Assembly (NCBI GenBank): GCA_014879445.1
Contig: JACSSC010000050.1
Coordinates: forward strand, 1 to 33,805
Reading direction: 5' to 3'
Length of the DNA stretch: 33,805 nucleotides
From: Candidatus Competibacteraceae bacterium
GTDB lineage: Bacteria; Bacteroidota; Bacteroidia; CAIKAF01
The translations under genes were made by a program, and so were the position numbers. The notes beneath the pieces are model-generated. The model had not been told where the DNA came from. It saw only the letters and a program-made list of their open reading frames with translations, and ran no database searches. This document shows positions 1 through 7,814 of the stretch, one piece after another (positions within the stretch are counted from its first letter, which is position 1; every line of letters starts with the position of its first letter).

Positions 1-69
1 CCCGGCTTGTATATCATCCACCTGCTAAAAAACGGAATACAAACCCAGGTGAAATGGATCAAACAATGA
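1..69 (+). CDS. C-terminal fragment of a T9SS cargo protein (type A sorting tail)
   Basis: The first 22 codons are open from the window edge and end at TGA (67-69). They read as a short beta-strand tail with PGLYIIHLL followed by a basic end (KWIKQ). This is the usual last part of a type A C-terminal sorting domain, where a G-x-Y strand is followed by a turn and a final strand ending in K. Proteins with this tail are exported across the outer membrane by the type IX system and the tail is then removed. The rest of the gene lies left of the window, so the cargo function cannot be told. The tail resembles that of the protein at 28858-32181 (GWYILQI near the end). Confidence 0.6.
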   Translation, partial: PGLYIIHLLKNGIQTQVKWIKQ

Positions 70-181
70 AATATGTAGATTGTTACATTACAATGCACTA
101 TAACTTTCAACCGTTAATTCGCAGATAACCATGCTCCGATAATTGATGAATTTTGTCTGCCTGCATATTTCGATTTTTTAA

Positions 182-189
182 TACCTTTA
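182..189 (+). promoter_or_regulatory. possible -7 element before the GWxTD gene
   Basis: TACCTTTA matches the Bacteroidota -7 consensus TANNTTTG at all fixed positions except the last base. It lies 16 bases before the start codon at 206. No TTG sits at the expected -33 spacing, so this is a weak call. Confidence 0.35.
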
Positions 190-205
190 TTCCAAATTAT
201 TAAAC

Positions 206-1666
206 ATGAGAAAGACATTCTTTCTTATATCGCTAATTCTAATATGTGCCACACAACAGTTGCATGCTACCCTAACCGGCGGATATGATTATGTGCTCTA
301 TTATGCGCAGGATTATACGCCTTACATCGAAACCTACTTATGGATTGATGGAAAATCCATTCAATACACTACAGAGAACGACCGAAAAGAAGGAAAAGTT
401 GAAATTACTGTTATTCTTTCTCAAAATGGGAAAGTGGCATTTTATGACAAGTATGGATTGAAAACACGAAACTACCATTCGTCAGATACAATTTTTGACT
501 GGGTGTATGATTTACGAAGATTTCCAATCGGACAAGGTATATGGGAGTTCGAAATCATCCTTACTGACCCCAACAACCCCGATGGCCTGCCAGTGGAGAT
601 GAAAGATACTATTACTGTGGGTCTAAACAATGGGACCCCCTCTTTAAGTCAAATACAATTTATATCGCATTATCAAAAATCTGCTAACCCGAATATCTTT
701 TCTAGAGGTGGATATGATATGATTCCGTTTCATGATAACTACTACGAGGAAAATCTAAAAAAAATCATCTTTTATGCCGAACTGTATCAGGCAGATAAAT
801 TTTTCGGTCCACAAGGCAAATTCCTGCTCAGCTATTTTATCGAAAACTATGAATCGGGCAAACAACTGGAAGAGTTCTCATACCGAAAACGCGAATTTGC
901 ACAACCTGTTAAGCCCTTGTTGGCCGAAATGGATATCTCTCAGCTCCCCGTTGGGCGATACAATCTGGTGATTGAAATCAGAGATAGCTTAAACCAGTAT
1001 AGAACACGCATAAAAAAGTTTTTTGAACGCGAAAACAAATATTATAGTTTTAAGGATATTGATATTCAGGCAGTAGATGTTACAGGGACATTTATTGATC
1101 GTTTTTCTGATATTGATTCGCTACGCCATTTTATCAAATGCCTCAAACCCATAGCCGCCGAATCGGAATATCAACATGGAAAAAATGTAATAAAAAACGG
1201 CGATCCCGTTATGATGAAAAGATTTATTTATGCATTTTGGGTAAAACGTAATGCTTCCCAACCTCAGAATGCCTTCTCCGACTATTGGAAACAAGTGCTG
1301 ATTGCCAACGAAAACTTCGGCACACTCATTAATAAAGGATATGACACCGACAGAGGACGCGTATTTCTAAAATATGGAATGCCTAATGCCATCTCGCAAC
1401 GACATAATGAACCCAGTGCATACCCCTACGAAATTTGGCAATATTTTCAGCTCAAATCTCAAACCAACGTGCGGTTTGTTTTTTACAACAAAGATCAAAT
1501 TTCCAACGACTTTACACTTCTTCATTCCGATTTGCGTGGCGAAATTAATAACCGGCAATGGGAACTATTCTTGTTTCAACGAAACAACTCATTTAATGTA
1601 GATGACAACAACATCTATAACCAATTCGGCAACTGGTCGAAAGACCTATACAACAACCCTAGATAA
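206..1666 (+). CDS. secreted GWxTD-domain protein
   Basis: A 486-residue protein with a Sec signal peptide (residues 1 to about 21, hydrophobic FFLISLILI). The N-terminal two thirds looks like beta-sandwich domains. The C-terminal part, roughly 300-460, matches the GWxTD family: an FW-x-RN segment near 344-349, then GYDTDRGR at 378-385 followed by FLKYGMP. The signature G-W-x-T-D is GYDTD here, so the Trp is Tyr, while the downstream DRGR and YG-P are kept. GWxTD proteins are common in Bacteroidota and have no established biochemical role. The start is the first ATG of the frame and directly gives the signal peptide. The next gene begins 126 bases downstream behind its own promoter, so this gene is probably transcribed alone. 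Confidence 0.85.
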   Translation: MRKTFFLISLILICATQQLHATLTGGYDYVLYYAQDYTPYIETYLWIDGKSIQYTTENDRKEGKVEITVILSQNGKVAFYDKYGLKTRNYHSSDTIFDWVYDLRRFPIGQGIWEFEIILTDPNNPDGLPVEMKDTITVGLNNGTPSLSQIQFISHYQKSANPNIFSRGGYDMIPFHDNYYEENLKKIIFYAELYQADKFFGPQGKFLLSYFIENYESGKQLEEFSYRKREFAQPVKPLLAEMDISQLPVGRYNLVIEIRDSLNQYRTRIKKFFERENKYYSFKDIDIQAVDVTGTFIDRFSDIDSLRHFIKCLKPIAAESEYQHGKNVIKNGDPVMMKRFIYAFWVKRNASQPQNAFSDYWKQVLIANENFGTLINKGYDTDRGRVFLKYGMPNAISQRHNEPSAYPYEIWQYFQLKSQTNVRFVFYNKDQISNDFTLLHSDLRGEINNRQWELFLFQRNNSFNVDDNNIYNQFGNWSKDLYNNPR

Positions 1667-1726
1667 TCAAATCGTCTGATGTTCGACCTGATGAAAGCAG
1701 CTACTCAAAACACTTGAGCCATTATA

Positions 1727-1757
1727 TTGTTAATTTTCTAAACAATTTATACCTTTG
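1727..1757 (+). promoter_or_regulatory. Bacteroidota-type promoter of the Crp/Fnr gene
   Basis: TTG at 1727-1729 and TACCTTTG at 1750-1757 are separated by 20 bases, fitting the -33/-7 layout (TTTG, about 19-20 bases, TANNTTTG) of the primary sigma factor of Bacteroides and relatives. This is the only promoter in the window where I see both halves. The start codon follows 35 bases after the -7 element. An inverted repeat, TTGTT and AACAA with a 9-base spacer (1727-1745), lies between the two elements and could be an operator for self-regulation. Confidence 0.7.
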
Positions 1758-1792
1758 CTGTGTTTTTAAAAAAAGGACAGTAAAATGTAATC

Positions 1793-2512
1793 ATGCATAG
1801 AAGACCGGCTACCAAAATATCACTTACCTGTAATCACTGCGTAGCTAAATCACTTTCTATTCTTTGTACTTTATCGGATGAGGAAATGTCGGTTATTGAT
1901 AGTCAGAAATCATCCCTTGTATTTTATCCCGGTCAATTGATTTTTCATGAAGGCGCATACCCAAATGGAATGTATATCCTATATAACGGCAAAGTGAAAG
2001 TATCAAAAATTGGTGATGAAGGCAAAGAGAAGATTGTACGTTTTGCCAAAACAGGTGATTTGTTGGGATATCGGGCTATGCTAAGTGGCGATATGTACAC
2101 GGCTTCTGCTTATGCTATTGACGAAGTAACCATCTGCTATATCCCTAAAGAAACTTTCTATAAAGTGATTCAGCGACGTCCCGAACTCTCTTTTAAACTC
2201 ATGAAACTTTTGGCCGATGATTTAAAACTAGCCGAAAGAAACAGCACCAACATTGCACAAAAGAATGTAAGAGAAAGGATGGCCGAAACACTGCTTATTC
2301 TGAAAGAAACATATGGATTTGAGGATGACAATATCACCCTGAATGTTTGCTTAACCCGCGAAGAAATTGCCAGCGTGGCAGGCACTTCACGCGAAACTGC
2401 CACCCGTCTGTTGTCAGAGTTTAATGCGGATGGTATCATTGCCTTGTTTGGTAAAAAAATTCGACTTGTCAATATACCTCAACTCATACACACTGCACGC
2501 TTGATGGATTAA
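1793..2512 (+). CDS. Crp/Fnr-family transcriptional regulator with FNR-like cysteines
   Basis: A 239-residue cytoplasmic regulator. Residues about 20-140 form a cyclic-nucleotide-binding-type beta-roll (FYPGQLIFHEG, then GDLLGYRAML). A long dimer helix follows (about 145-175), then a winged helix (about 186-225) with recognition helix SRETATRLL. Cysteines lie at 13, 16, 25 and 115. The last sits in TICYIPKET, which lines up with the segment holding Cys122 of E. coli FNR (VCEIPFET). The first three resemble the FNR N-terminal cluster, though the gap between the second and third is 8 residues instead of 5. An oxygen- or redox-sensing iron-sulfur cluster is therefore plausible but inferred. R200/E201/R205 match the DNA-contact pattern of the family. 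The stop codon overlaps the convergent arsC gene. Confidence 0.9.
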   Translation: MHRRPATKISLTCNHCVAKSLSILCTLSDEEMSVIDSQKSSLVFYPGQLIFHEGAYPNGMYILYNGKVKVSKIGDEGKEKIVRFAKTGDLLGYRAMLSGDMYTASAYAIDEVTICYIPKETFYKVIQRRPELSFKLMKLLADDLKLAERNSTNIAQKNVRERMAETLLILKETYGFEDDNITLNVCLTREEIASVAGTSRETATRLLSEFNADGIIALFGKKIRLVNIPQLIHTARLMD

Positions 2513-2934
2513 TGAGCTACATTCAGCTTTATAGACAAGCCCTCACAAAACGCCTTTATTTCATCACGTACCTGCCTGAAAATCTCCATAATCTCTTCCT
2601 CACCTCCTTCGACCCGGGCCGGGTCTGCAAAACTTCGATGTATCCGTACCACATCTCCCGGAAAAAAAGGACAACTTTCTCGGGCATCATCACAAACCGT
2701 TATGATAACATCAAAAAGTATATGAAGATATTCACTGATATGATGACTTCTGTGCGACGACAAATCTATTCCGTCTTCCTTCATCACGGCCACTGCTCGC
2801 CAATTCACGCCATGCGTTTCAATCCCTGCGCTGTAAACCTGATATGCCGGAAGAAGCATAACCGACAAATATCCATGAGCCATTTGACTGCGACAACTAT
2901 TTCCTGTACACAAAATCAGTACGTTCTTCATCAT
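2509..2934 (-). CDS. arsC: arsenate reductase, thioredoxin-coupled (low-molecular-weight phosphatase fold)
   Basis: A 141-residue protein that reduces arsenate to arsenite using a cysteine relay renewed by thioredoxin. The P-loop C9-TGNSCRS-16 is intact. Cys81 (VCDDA) and Cys88 (SCPFFPG) keep the seven-residue spacing of Cys82 and Cys89 in Staphylococcus aureus ArsC. Asp104 in FADPA matches the general acid. YSAGIETHGVN is also typical of this clade and separates it from plain tyrosine phosphatases, which lack the second and third cysteines. Two ATGs are possible (2934 and 2931). No arsenite pump or ArsR lies in the window. The gene is convergent with the Crp/Fnr gene and its stop codon overlaps that gene's stop by 4 bases, leaving no room for a terminator between them. 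The symbol follows the family. Confidence 0.87.
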   Translation of the reverse strand: MMKNVLILCTGNSCRSQMAHGYLSVMLLPAYQVYSAGIETHGVNWRAVAVMKEDGIDLSSHRSHHISEYLHILFDVIITVCDDARESCPFFPGDVVRIHRSFADPARVEGGEEEIMEIFRQVRDEIKAFCEGLSIKLNVAH

Positions 2935-3029
2935 TTCTCAGTTGACATCTTCATCATAAATATACAAATCAATAATCAACGGCATCAAGCCATTTGCGAT
3001 GATTTAACACAGATTTCATTCGACTTGTA

Positions 3030-6000
3030 TTAGGGTATTGGCTCATCGTCGGCTGATGATTCAACCGGATTATCCCTCATCCACAATGCCCTGTACACTA
3101 CCTGCTGTACATTCTGGCGTATGCGGTATTGAATCAACTTTTTATTTTCAGCATCAGGATACACACGATTGGAGAGAAACACAAAAACAAACTCATACTT
3201 GGGGTCAACCCAAACACAAGTACCTGTAAAACCAAGATGCCCGTATGTATGCTGCGATGCGCTGTCGGCCATGCTCGGAGAACGTGACGAAAACTGGTGA
3301 TCCCAACCTAAGCCACGATGACTGCCGGACTGGCTGGCCGTAAAAAGTTGGGTTGTGGCCGGAGAAAAAAAACGAACACCTGCATACGTACCACCATTCA
3401 ATACCATTTGCAATAAAATACCTAAATCAGTAGCATTAGAAAACAACCCTGCATGCCCACTCACTCCTCCCAACAAGGCAGCTATGGGATCGTGCACAAA
3501 CCCATGTATGAGTTGTCGCCTGAAAACTTTTTCATTTTCAGTCGGCACAATTTGGGTTATATCTTTTCTCTTCAATGGATTGAATCCTGTTGTTTGCAAC
3601 ATCAACGGTGCATAAAGTGTTTGTGAGGCGTATTCATCCAAGGGTCTTTTAACTATTGATTCAATGATACGCATCATCACATACATACTCATATCACTAT
3701 ACTTGTATTCCGCCGGACTATTGATTTTGGTCGGCACTATGGTTTTCCAAATCGAATCGGGCATATCTTTATGCAAATACAATCCTTCGGCAATTTGCAG
3801 CGGAAAATCTTTGTGTTCTACATCCAAAAAAGCAAAGCGATAAAGCGAATCGCGCTTGTTGACCAACGAAGGCACACCGGTACTATCATCCAATTGCTGC
3901 ATGGCTGCCACCTCCTTCTTTCCATACACCCTGAATCGCTGCATTGCCCTGATAAAGCGAAATATCGGAGGCACAGCAGGAAAACCTGCTTTGTGTATCA
4001 ATATGTTGCGAATACGCACATCACCCAATTCCGTACCCTTTGTTTCAGGTAAATATACTTTTACTACTGTATCGAGATGCAACCTCCCTTCATCGTATAA
4101 CTTCATAGCGCACAATGTCGTTGTGGCCACTTTGGTTACCGAAGCCAAATCGTAAATGTCGGAATTTTGTACAGGAAACTCTTTGGAATAAGTATGATAT
4201 CCATACGATTTTTGAAATATCACCCTACCCTCTATGGCAACAAAAACCTGACAACCGGGCATAGCATGTCGGTTGATACCACTATGTGCTATCGAATCTA
4301 TGGGCTTCAGCCATTCGGACCTAATTCCTACCTCTTCGGGTATCGTAAATTTTAACCTTGTTTGGGTGCGCAACTCCCCATCTGCATAACAAAATGCATC
4401 GCTGCATGTAAAAGGCAATTTGCCTCTAACAGGCATAGCACCCGCCAAAATATGTGCAGCAACTCGCTGTGCCGTTTTATTGTTGCCATGCGTTATAAGC
4501 AGTGTGGGCACATCATGCATCCTGTCTAACGAAGCATAACCGCCCGCCCATACCACAATCAACTGCTCTGATAATAATGCCTGAACAAATGCTGAAAAAT
4601 TACTGTCGTTCTCATTCCACAAACTCTCATCTGCAAATAACATTAATGTTTTATCTTTCATCTGCTTCGCCTTCTCTTCATAATATGCTTTCGACTCATA
4701 GGCACGCAAGCCAACCGTCGAAACCTGAAAATGATCGCAAAGTACTTGCAAAAAAGAAGTTATCGGCTGTTTCTCGGCATGCAATACCATGATTGAATGT
4801 GCAACAGGTGCATGTATCGGAATGCGATTTTTTCTATCACGCAGCAATACCATCATCTCTCCGTATATGTTTTCGGCCATCAGTCGGTCGGTCGTGGGAT
4901 GATAACTTTTCTTCAATTCTTCGGCCTGTATCATTTGCTGACGATGCGCTCCCGCCCATGCTTTCAGCATCAGCACACGTTTGGCTTTTTCTGCTACTAA
5001 TTTTTTTCCGGCTTTGTCCGATAATTTTTTTTCCAAATAATCTACCACTACCCATAAACTATCTCGTATCAACAGCATATCCGATCCTTTTAGCAGTACG
5101 TCCAAACACAAAGGTCGATAAGCATATATCCGAGCATTTTCTGTATGCCTAAGATCTGAAATCACAAGTCCCTCAAATCGGGTAATTCTTCGCAACGAAT
5201 CATCTACAATGGGTTTGTGAAGTAGCTGATTATGATACGCCTCTCCACGCAAATAATACGGATAGTGCATCACACTAATGGCTTGTATGCCACTATCCAC
5301 AAGCTGTATAAATGGATTATGATGTAATGTACTCCATAGAGGCGGCGATAACTTGACTAAAGATTTATCCGTCGAAAATCGCATGTTCGGAAAACCTGTT
5401 ATACAGGTTACAATTTTGTGCTGGGCCAAAACCGTATGATAATGGTATGCGGCCAGTGCCAAATCGTTCTGCAGTTTCTCATTTTGCAAATCATATTGCC
5501 CGTCTGATGATAGCATCAATGGAGCTAATGATGGGGCAAAGTTTATATGTACCCGCATGGCACTTAATTGTTCTGCCACATAATAGCTCAACGATTGTCG
5601 TATCGAATCATTATCCAAATTCAGCAAACTGCCTCCGGCCGGTGGGCTATAATCGGCATGTGCTGCTAAACTCAGCCCAAATTCGGCCTCTGCTCCCAAC
5701 AACACTCCTGTTTTGCTTTCCTGCAAATACCGATTGCTCTGCTTGGCTCGTATAAGTAAATTTTGCGATTGCAACAATACGCCTCCTGTCTCAATCCATG
5801 TTTCTTCTATAGCTGCACTATCGTTATGTTCCCAAAATATAAGTTGCAAAATCCGCTGCCTATGACTTAGCGTCTGCAATACCGAATCTGCCCAATGCTC
5901 GTATGTAGGTTGCAAAAAATCAGGTCCTTTGCCTACCAATTCAATATGCTGCTCCGGCTTTTTTCTGAATAGCCAATACCCTATCAAACAACCCAACACT

Positions 6001-6059
6001 ACAAACAGCAATGCAAAGATTATCAGTACTTTCTTATTATGCTTGGCATGTATTCGCAT
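3030..6059 (-). CDS. GH3-like / class C beta-lactamase-like serine hydrolase fusion
   Basis: A 1009-residue protein from the ATG at 6059; the frame is open to a GTG at 6071. One hydrophobic segment at about 10-30 anchors or exports it. VLGC ends near residue 24 and resembles a lipobox, but the hydrophobic run continues past it. Residues about 50-360 resemble the GH3 beta-N-acetylglucosaminidase (NagZ) barrel, with VISD ending at Asp302. Residues about 400-550 resemble the GH3 C-terminal domain. Residues about 575-995 are a class C beta-lactamase/amidase fold with S640-V-T-K643, Y787-S-D and H941-L-G, all intact. Such fusions join the functions of Bacillus NagZ and AmiE in muropeptide recycling. 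Unusually, the GH3 loop that should read KHFPGHG is TGFPNMR (221-227), so the acid/base His is missing. The hydrolase half looks active; the GH3 half may not be. Confidence 0.85.
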   Translation of the reverse strand: MRIHAKHNKKVLIIFALLFVVLGCLIGYWLFRKKPEQHIELVGKGPDFLQPTYEHWADSVLQTLSHRQRILQLIFWEHNDSAAIEETWIETGGVLLQSQNLLIRAKQSNRYLQESKTGVLLGAEAEFGLSLAAHADYSPPAGGSLLNLDNDSIRQSLSYYVAEQLSAMRVHINFAPSLAPLMLSSDGQYDLQNEKLQNDLALAAYHYHTVLAQHKIVTCITGFPNMRFSTDKSLVKLSPPLWSTLHHNPFIQLVDSGIQAISVMHYPYYLRGEAYHNQLLHKPIVDDSLRRITRFEGLVISDLRHTENARIYAYRPLCLDVLLKGSDMLLIRDSLWVVVDYLEKKLSDKAGKKLVAEKAKRVLMLKAWAGAHRQQMIQAEELKKSYHPTTDRLMAENIYGEMMVLLRDRKNRIPIHAPVAHSIMVLHAEKQPITSFLQVLCDHFQVSTVGLRAYESKAYYEEKAKQMKDKTLMLFADESLWNENDSNFSAFVQALLSEQLIVVWAGGYASLDRMHDVPTLLITHGNNKTAQRVAAHILAGAMPVRGKLPFTCSDAFCYADGELRTQTRLKFTIPEEVGIRSEWLKPIDSIAHSGINRHAMPGCQVFVAIEGRVIFQKSYGYHTYSKEFPVQNSDIYDLASVTKVATTTLCAMKLYDEGRLHLDTVVKVYLPETKGTELGDVRIRNILIHKAGFPAVPPIFRFIRAMQRFRVYGKKEVAAMQQLDDSTGVPSLVNKRDSLYRFAFLDVEHKDFPLQIAEGLYLHKDMPDSIWKTIVPTKINSPAEYKYSDMSMYVMMRIIESIVKRPLDEYASQTLYAPLMLQTTGFNPLKRKDITQIVPTENEKVFRRQLIHGFVHDPIAALLGGVSGHAGLFSNATDLGILLQMVLNGGTYAGVRFFSPATTQLFTASQSGSHRGLGWDHQFSSRSPSMADSASQHTYGHLGFTGTCVWVDPKYEFVFVFLSNRVYPDAENKKLIQYRIRQNVQQVVYRALWMRDNPVESSADDEPIP

Positions 6060-6097
6060 GGGTCGGTACACCTGTTGTTGGTTAACACGTTTTGTTA

Positions 6098-6105
6098 CGA
6101 AGATA
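6098..6105 (-). promoter_or_regulatory. possible -7 element of the GH3-serine hydrolase gene
   Basis: Read on the minus strand this is TATCTTCG, one mismatch from TANNTTTG, about 38 bases before the ATG at 6059. No clear -33 element is seen. Confidence 0.3.
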
Positions 6106-6120
6106 CAGGTTTTTTTTATG

Positions 6121-6290
6121 TCTCAGGGCAGCTAATCCCTTCCTCCGTTGTAGCGTCTTCGTGTAGGGCATGCATCCGTATGTCGTGCGGGGTCTGCTTC
6201 ATAATCAGCAGCCACCACCAACCTACGGCTGCTATACCCACACTTCAGCCGGCTGCCACTACGGCAGGGGCTGCTAACCCAATGCTCGCC
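6121..6290. other. GC-rich, hairpin-rich intergenic block
   Basis: This is the largest gap between the two minus-strand genes. By direct count it is about 59% GC (100 of 170 bases), while nearby coding DNA is near 35-40%. It holds two clear inverted repeats. AGCAGCC (6207-6213) pairs with GGCTGCT (6227-6233) around 13 bases. CAGCC (6246-6250) pairs with GGCTG (6269-6273), enclosing CTGCC (6253-6257) paired with GGCAG (6263-6267) around a 5-base loop. The ends carry a near direct repeat, GGGCAGCTAATCCC (6126-6139) and GGGCTGCTAACCC (6268-6280). Small frames cross it on both strands but show no recognisable protein. It may be a structured RNA, a REP-like dispersed repeat or a transcription attenuator; I cannot tell which. 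There is no T-run suited to a simple terminator for the minus-strand genes. Confidence 0.55.
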
Positions 6291-6922
6291 TAAGTTGTTT
6301 TTGTATAAAAATGAAATATACGACATGCATGCTCATCTTCTGCCGAATGGTCGTATCCCCCATGATCGTTGGCATGCATATTCCTTCCTCCCGACGAAAA
6401 TATGTGCACTTCTTGTCCATCAGCTACCCACCTGTCAAGCTGTCCGGCAATTTGCTTATCTAATTTATGCAGCAACTGCAAATATTTTTGTGGATTAGAA
6501 TGTGCAATCTCGGTATTGCTCAACGAAACATATATTGGTTGTATTTTTAATCGCAATGAATGAATAGCATGGTGCAAAAGTACTTCATCATACCATAGGT
6601 CGGCTTTCGAATGTATCATGCTCGAATGTGAAATGTGAATAGCTTGCCTGCTGAAATCATCCCACTGTTTGGGCCTGAAAATCGCTTGACTGTCACCAAG
6701 TGCAATGGTTTGCATCCCGAGCAGATTGTCTTTCACTCTTCGCATCAAATAGGGCATGGCCGATGGCGATTTCAGTATATCATGTATGCGAATTCTGCCC
6801 AAATCAATAAATAGGGGGTGCAACCGACCCTCAAGGCGAGATTGCAAACTCCCCACAGCCGGCAATAGGGTGATAACTCCGGCAACCAAAGCTGTATTTC
6901 GCACAAAATTCCTTCTATTCAT
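6290..6922 (-). CDS. Tat-type exported protein of unknown function, His-rich C-terminus
   Basis: A 210-residue protein starting MNRRNF, a twin-arginine-like motif (R3-R4-x-F6), followed by a hydrophobic stretch (about 10-24). It is thus probably exported folded to the periplasm. The body contains LGMQTIALGD (about 68-77) and AIHISHS (about 94-100). The C-terminus is dense in His and Asp (GGRNMHANDHGGYDHSAEDE), which looks like a metal site. This stretch loosely recalls the GR-x-x-E-N-x-x-GTDH motif near the end of DUF1501 proteins, which are also Tat-exported, but the protein is far shorter than that family. I do not recognise the family with confidence. It may be transcribed with the downstream fusion gene, although the GC-rich block lies between them. 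Confidence 0.7.
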   Translation of the reverse strand: MNRRNFVRNTALVAGVITLLPAVGSLQSRLEGRLHPLFIDLGRIRIHDILKSPSAMPYLMRRVKDNLLGMQTIALGDSQAIFRPKQWDDFSRQAIHISHSSMIHSKADLWYDEVLLHHAIHSLRLKIQPIYVSLSNTEIAHSNPQKYLQLLHKLDKQIAGQLDRWVADGQEVHIFSSGGRNMHANDHGGYDHSAEDEHACRIFHFYTKTT

Positions 6923-7001
6923 ATTACCGAATGTTGAGATAAGTTTTCATAAAATAACAACAAATACCCTAAAATGTTCATGGCAAATAGCGTAATCATC
7001 G

Positions 7002-7009
7002 TACATTTG
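7002..7009 (+). promoter_or_regulatory. -7 promoter element, nearly leaderless start
   Basis: TACATTTG is an exact fit to TANNTTTG and ends only 4 bases before the ATG at 7014. Because transcription in Bacteroidota starts a few bases after this element, the mRNA would have little or no leader. No -33 TTG at the right spacing was found. Confidence 0.55.
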
Positions 7010-7013
7010 TAGC

Positions 7014-7814
7014 ATGAAGCATCTCATCGTTTACGGAATTTTGGCGCTCATTCTGATGCAATTATCAGTAAGTGTTTCAGCCCAAAACAAGAAGCAAAAA
7101 ATCAAAGGTGCAGAAGAAGTACCCAGCAAGCAGAAAGTTTTTGTTTCTGCAGGCCCCGATGTGGGCGTCATGTTCCCTACCGATTTTGGCTCTAAAGTGC
7201 ATGTGCAATATCAGGATACCTTATTTAAACTAAGCCCTCAGGTACGTTTCAAAATAGGTATGTGCGTACGTACCGACTTTTCCAAAAAATTCTCTTTTCA
7301 AACCGGATTATATTATGTTGAACGCATGTATGAAGCGCAGATTGGAAGAGCATCTGCCACCGGCGACAATATTGAAACCATGTTTTACGCCAACTCCATT
7401 AAATACACCGGATTTGAACTTCCTATCATGGGGCTTTTTTATGTTCAGCTCGGCGAACGGTGGTTTATGAATAATCTGGTAGGATTCTCCATTGACTTTT
7501 TTCCAAGCAGCGTAAAAAATATCTCTACCGACTCACTGGTTGAATACAAAATATACGGCGGTCGCAATTCATGGGTAGTGCCCAGTGTAAAAGCAGCTGT
7601 CGGATTCGAATATCGTACCGAAAGAGCTGGATATTTTTATCTCGGCGCTCAATTTCACCGCCCGTTCTTCGCCATATTCGACGGGTTTATCGAACGAAAA
7701 AATCCCGAACCTTTCGGATTCCAAACCGCCCAACTGCCTGCATCCGGCACCTACTTCTCGGTTGATATTAAATACTTTTTCCCCACAGGCAAAAAGAATA
7801 AATTCTTTGATTAA
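7014..7814 (+). CDS. outer-membrane beta-barrel protein (PorT-like)
   Basis: A 266-residue protein with a Sec signal peptide (likely cut after VSVSA, about residue 23) and a basic linker (KKQKIK). A series of alternating-polarity strands follows: FVSAGPDVGVMF, FKIGMCVRTDF, FSFQTGLYYVERMY, and a C-terminal barrel strand ending FSVDIKYFF. This is the PorT-family outer-membrane barrel pattern. The homologous PorT is a T9SS component, but this group is large and most members have no known function, so no T9SS role is claimed. Its stop codon overlaps the next start (TAATG at 7812-7816), so it is translationally coupled to the L,D-transpeptidase. That suggests the two act together at the cell wall/outer membrane boundary. 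Confidence 0.8.
   Translation: MKHLIVYGILALILMQLSVSVSAQNKKQKIKGAEEVPSKQKVFVSAGPDVGVMFPTDFGSKVHVQYQDTLFKLSPQVRFKIGMCVRTDFSKKFSFQTGLYYVERMYEAQIGRASATGDNIETMFYANSIKYTGFELPIMGLFYVQLGERWFMNNLVGFSIDFFPSSVKNISTDSLVEYKIYGGRNSWVVPSVKAAVGFEYRTERAGYFYLGAQFHRPFFAIFDGFIERKNPEPFGFQTAQLPASGTYFSVDIKYFFPTGKKNKFFD

Noticed and set aside
2512-3033. 173-codon plus-strand frame
   Set aside because: It lies opposite arsC, has no recognisable domain, and its translation is low in family-like patterns while the minus-strand frame is a clear ArsC.
4793-5152. 119-codon plus-strand frame
   Set aside because: It is antisense to the GH3-serine hydrolase gene and shows no independent signals.
6121-6290. Signal recognition particle RNA or tRNA in the GC-rich block
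   Set aside because: I do not see the conserved SRP apical loop motif (GGAAGCAGCC type) or a tRNA T-arm.
6039-6293. 84-codon plus-strand frame across the GC-rich block
   Set aside because: It begins inside the fusion gene on the opposite strand and shows no protein-like features.
6246-6300. Simple rho-independent terminator
   Set aside because: The hairpin at 6246-6273 is followed by a weak T-run (6294-6302) only on the plus strand, where no gene ends; the genes here are on the minus strand.
6132-6326. 64-codon minus-strand frame in the GC-rich block
   Set aside because: It overlaps the end of the Tat-type gene and its residues (many Arg, Cys, His) follow from the base composition; no protein family is visible.
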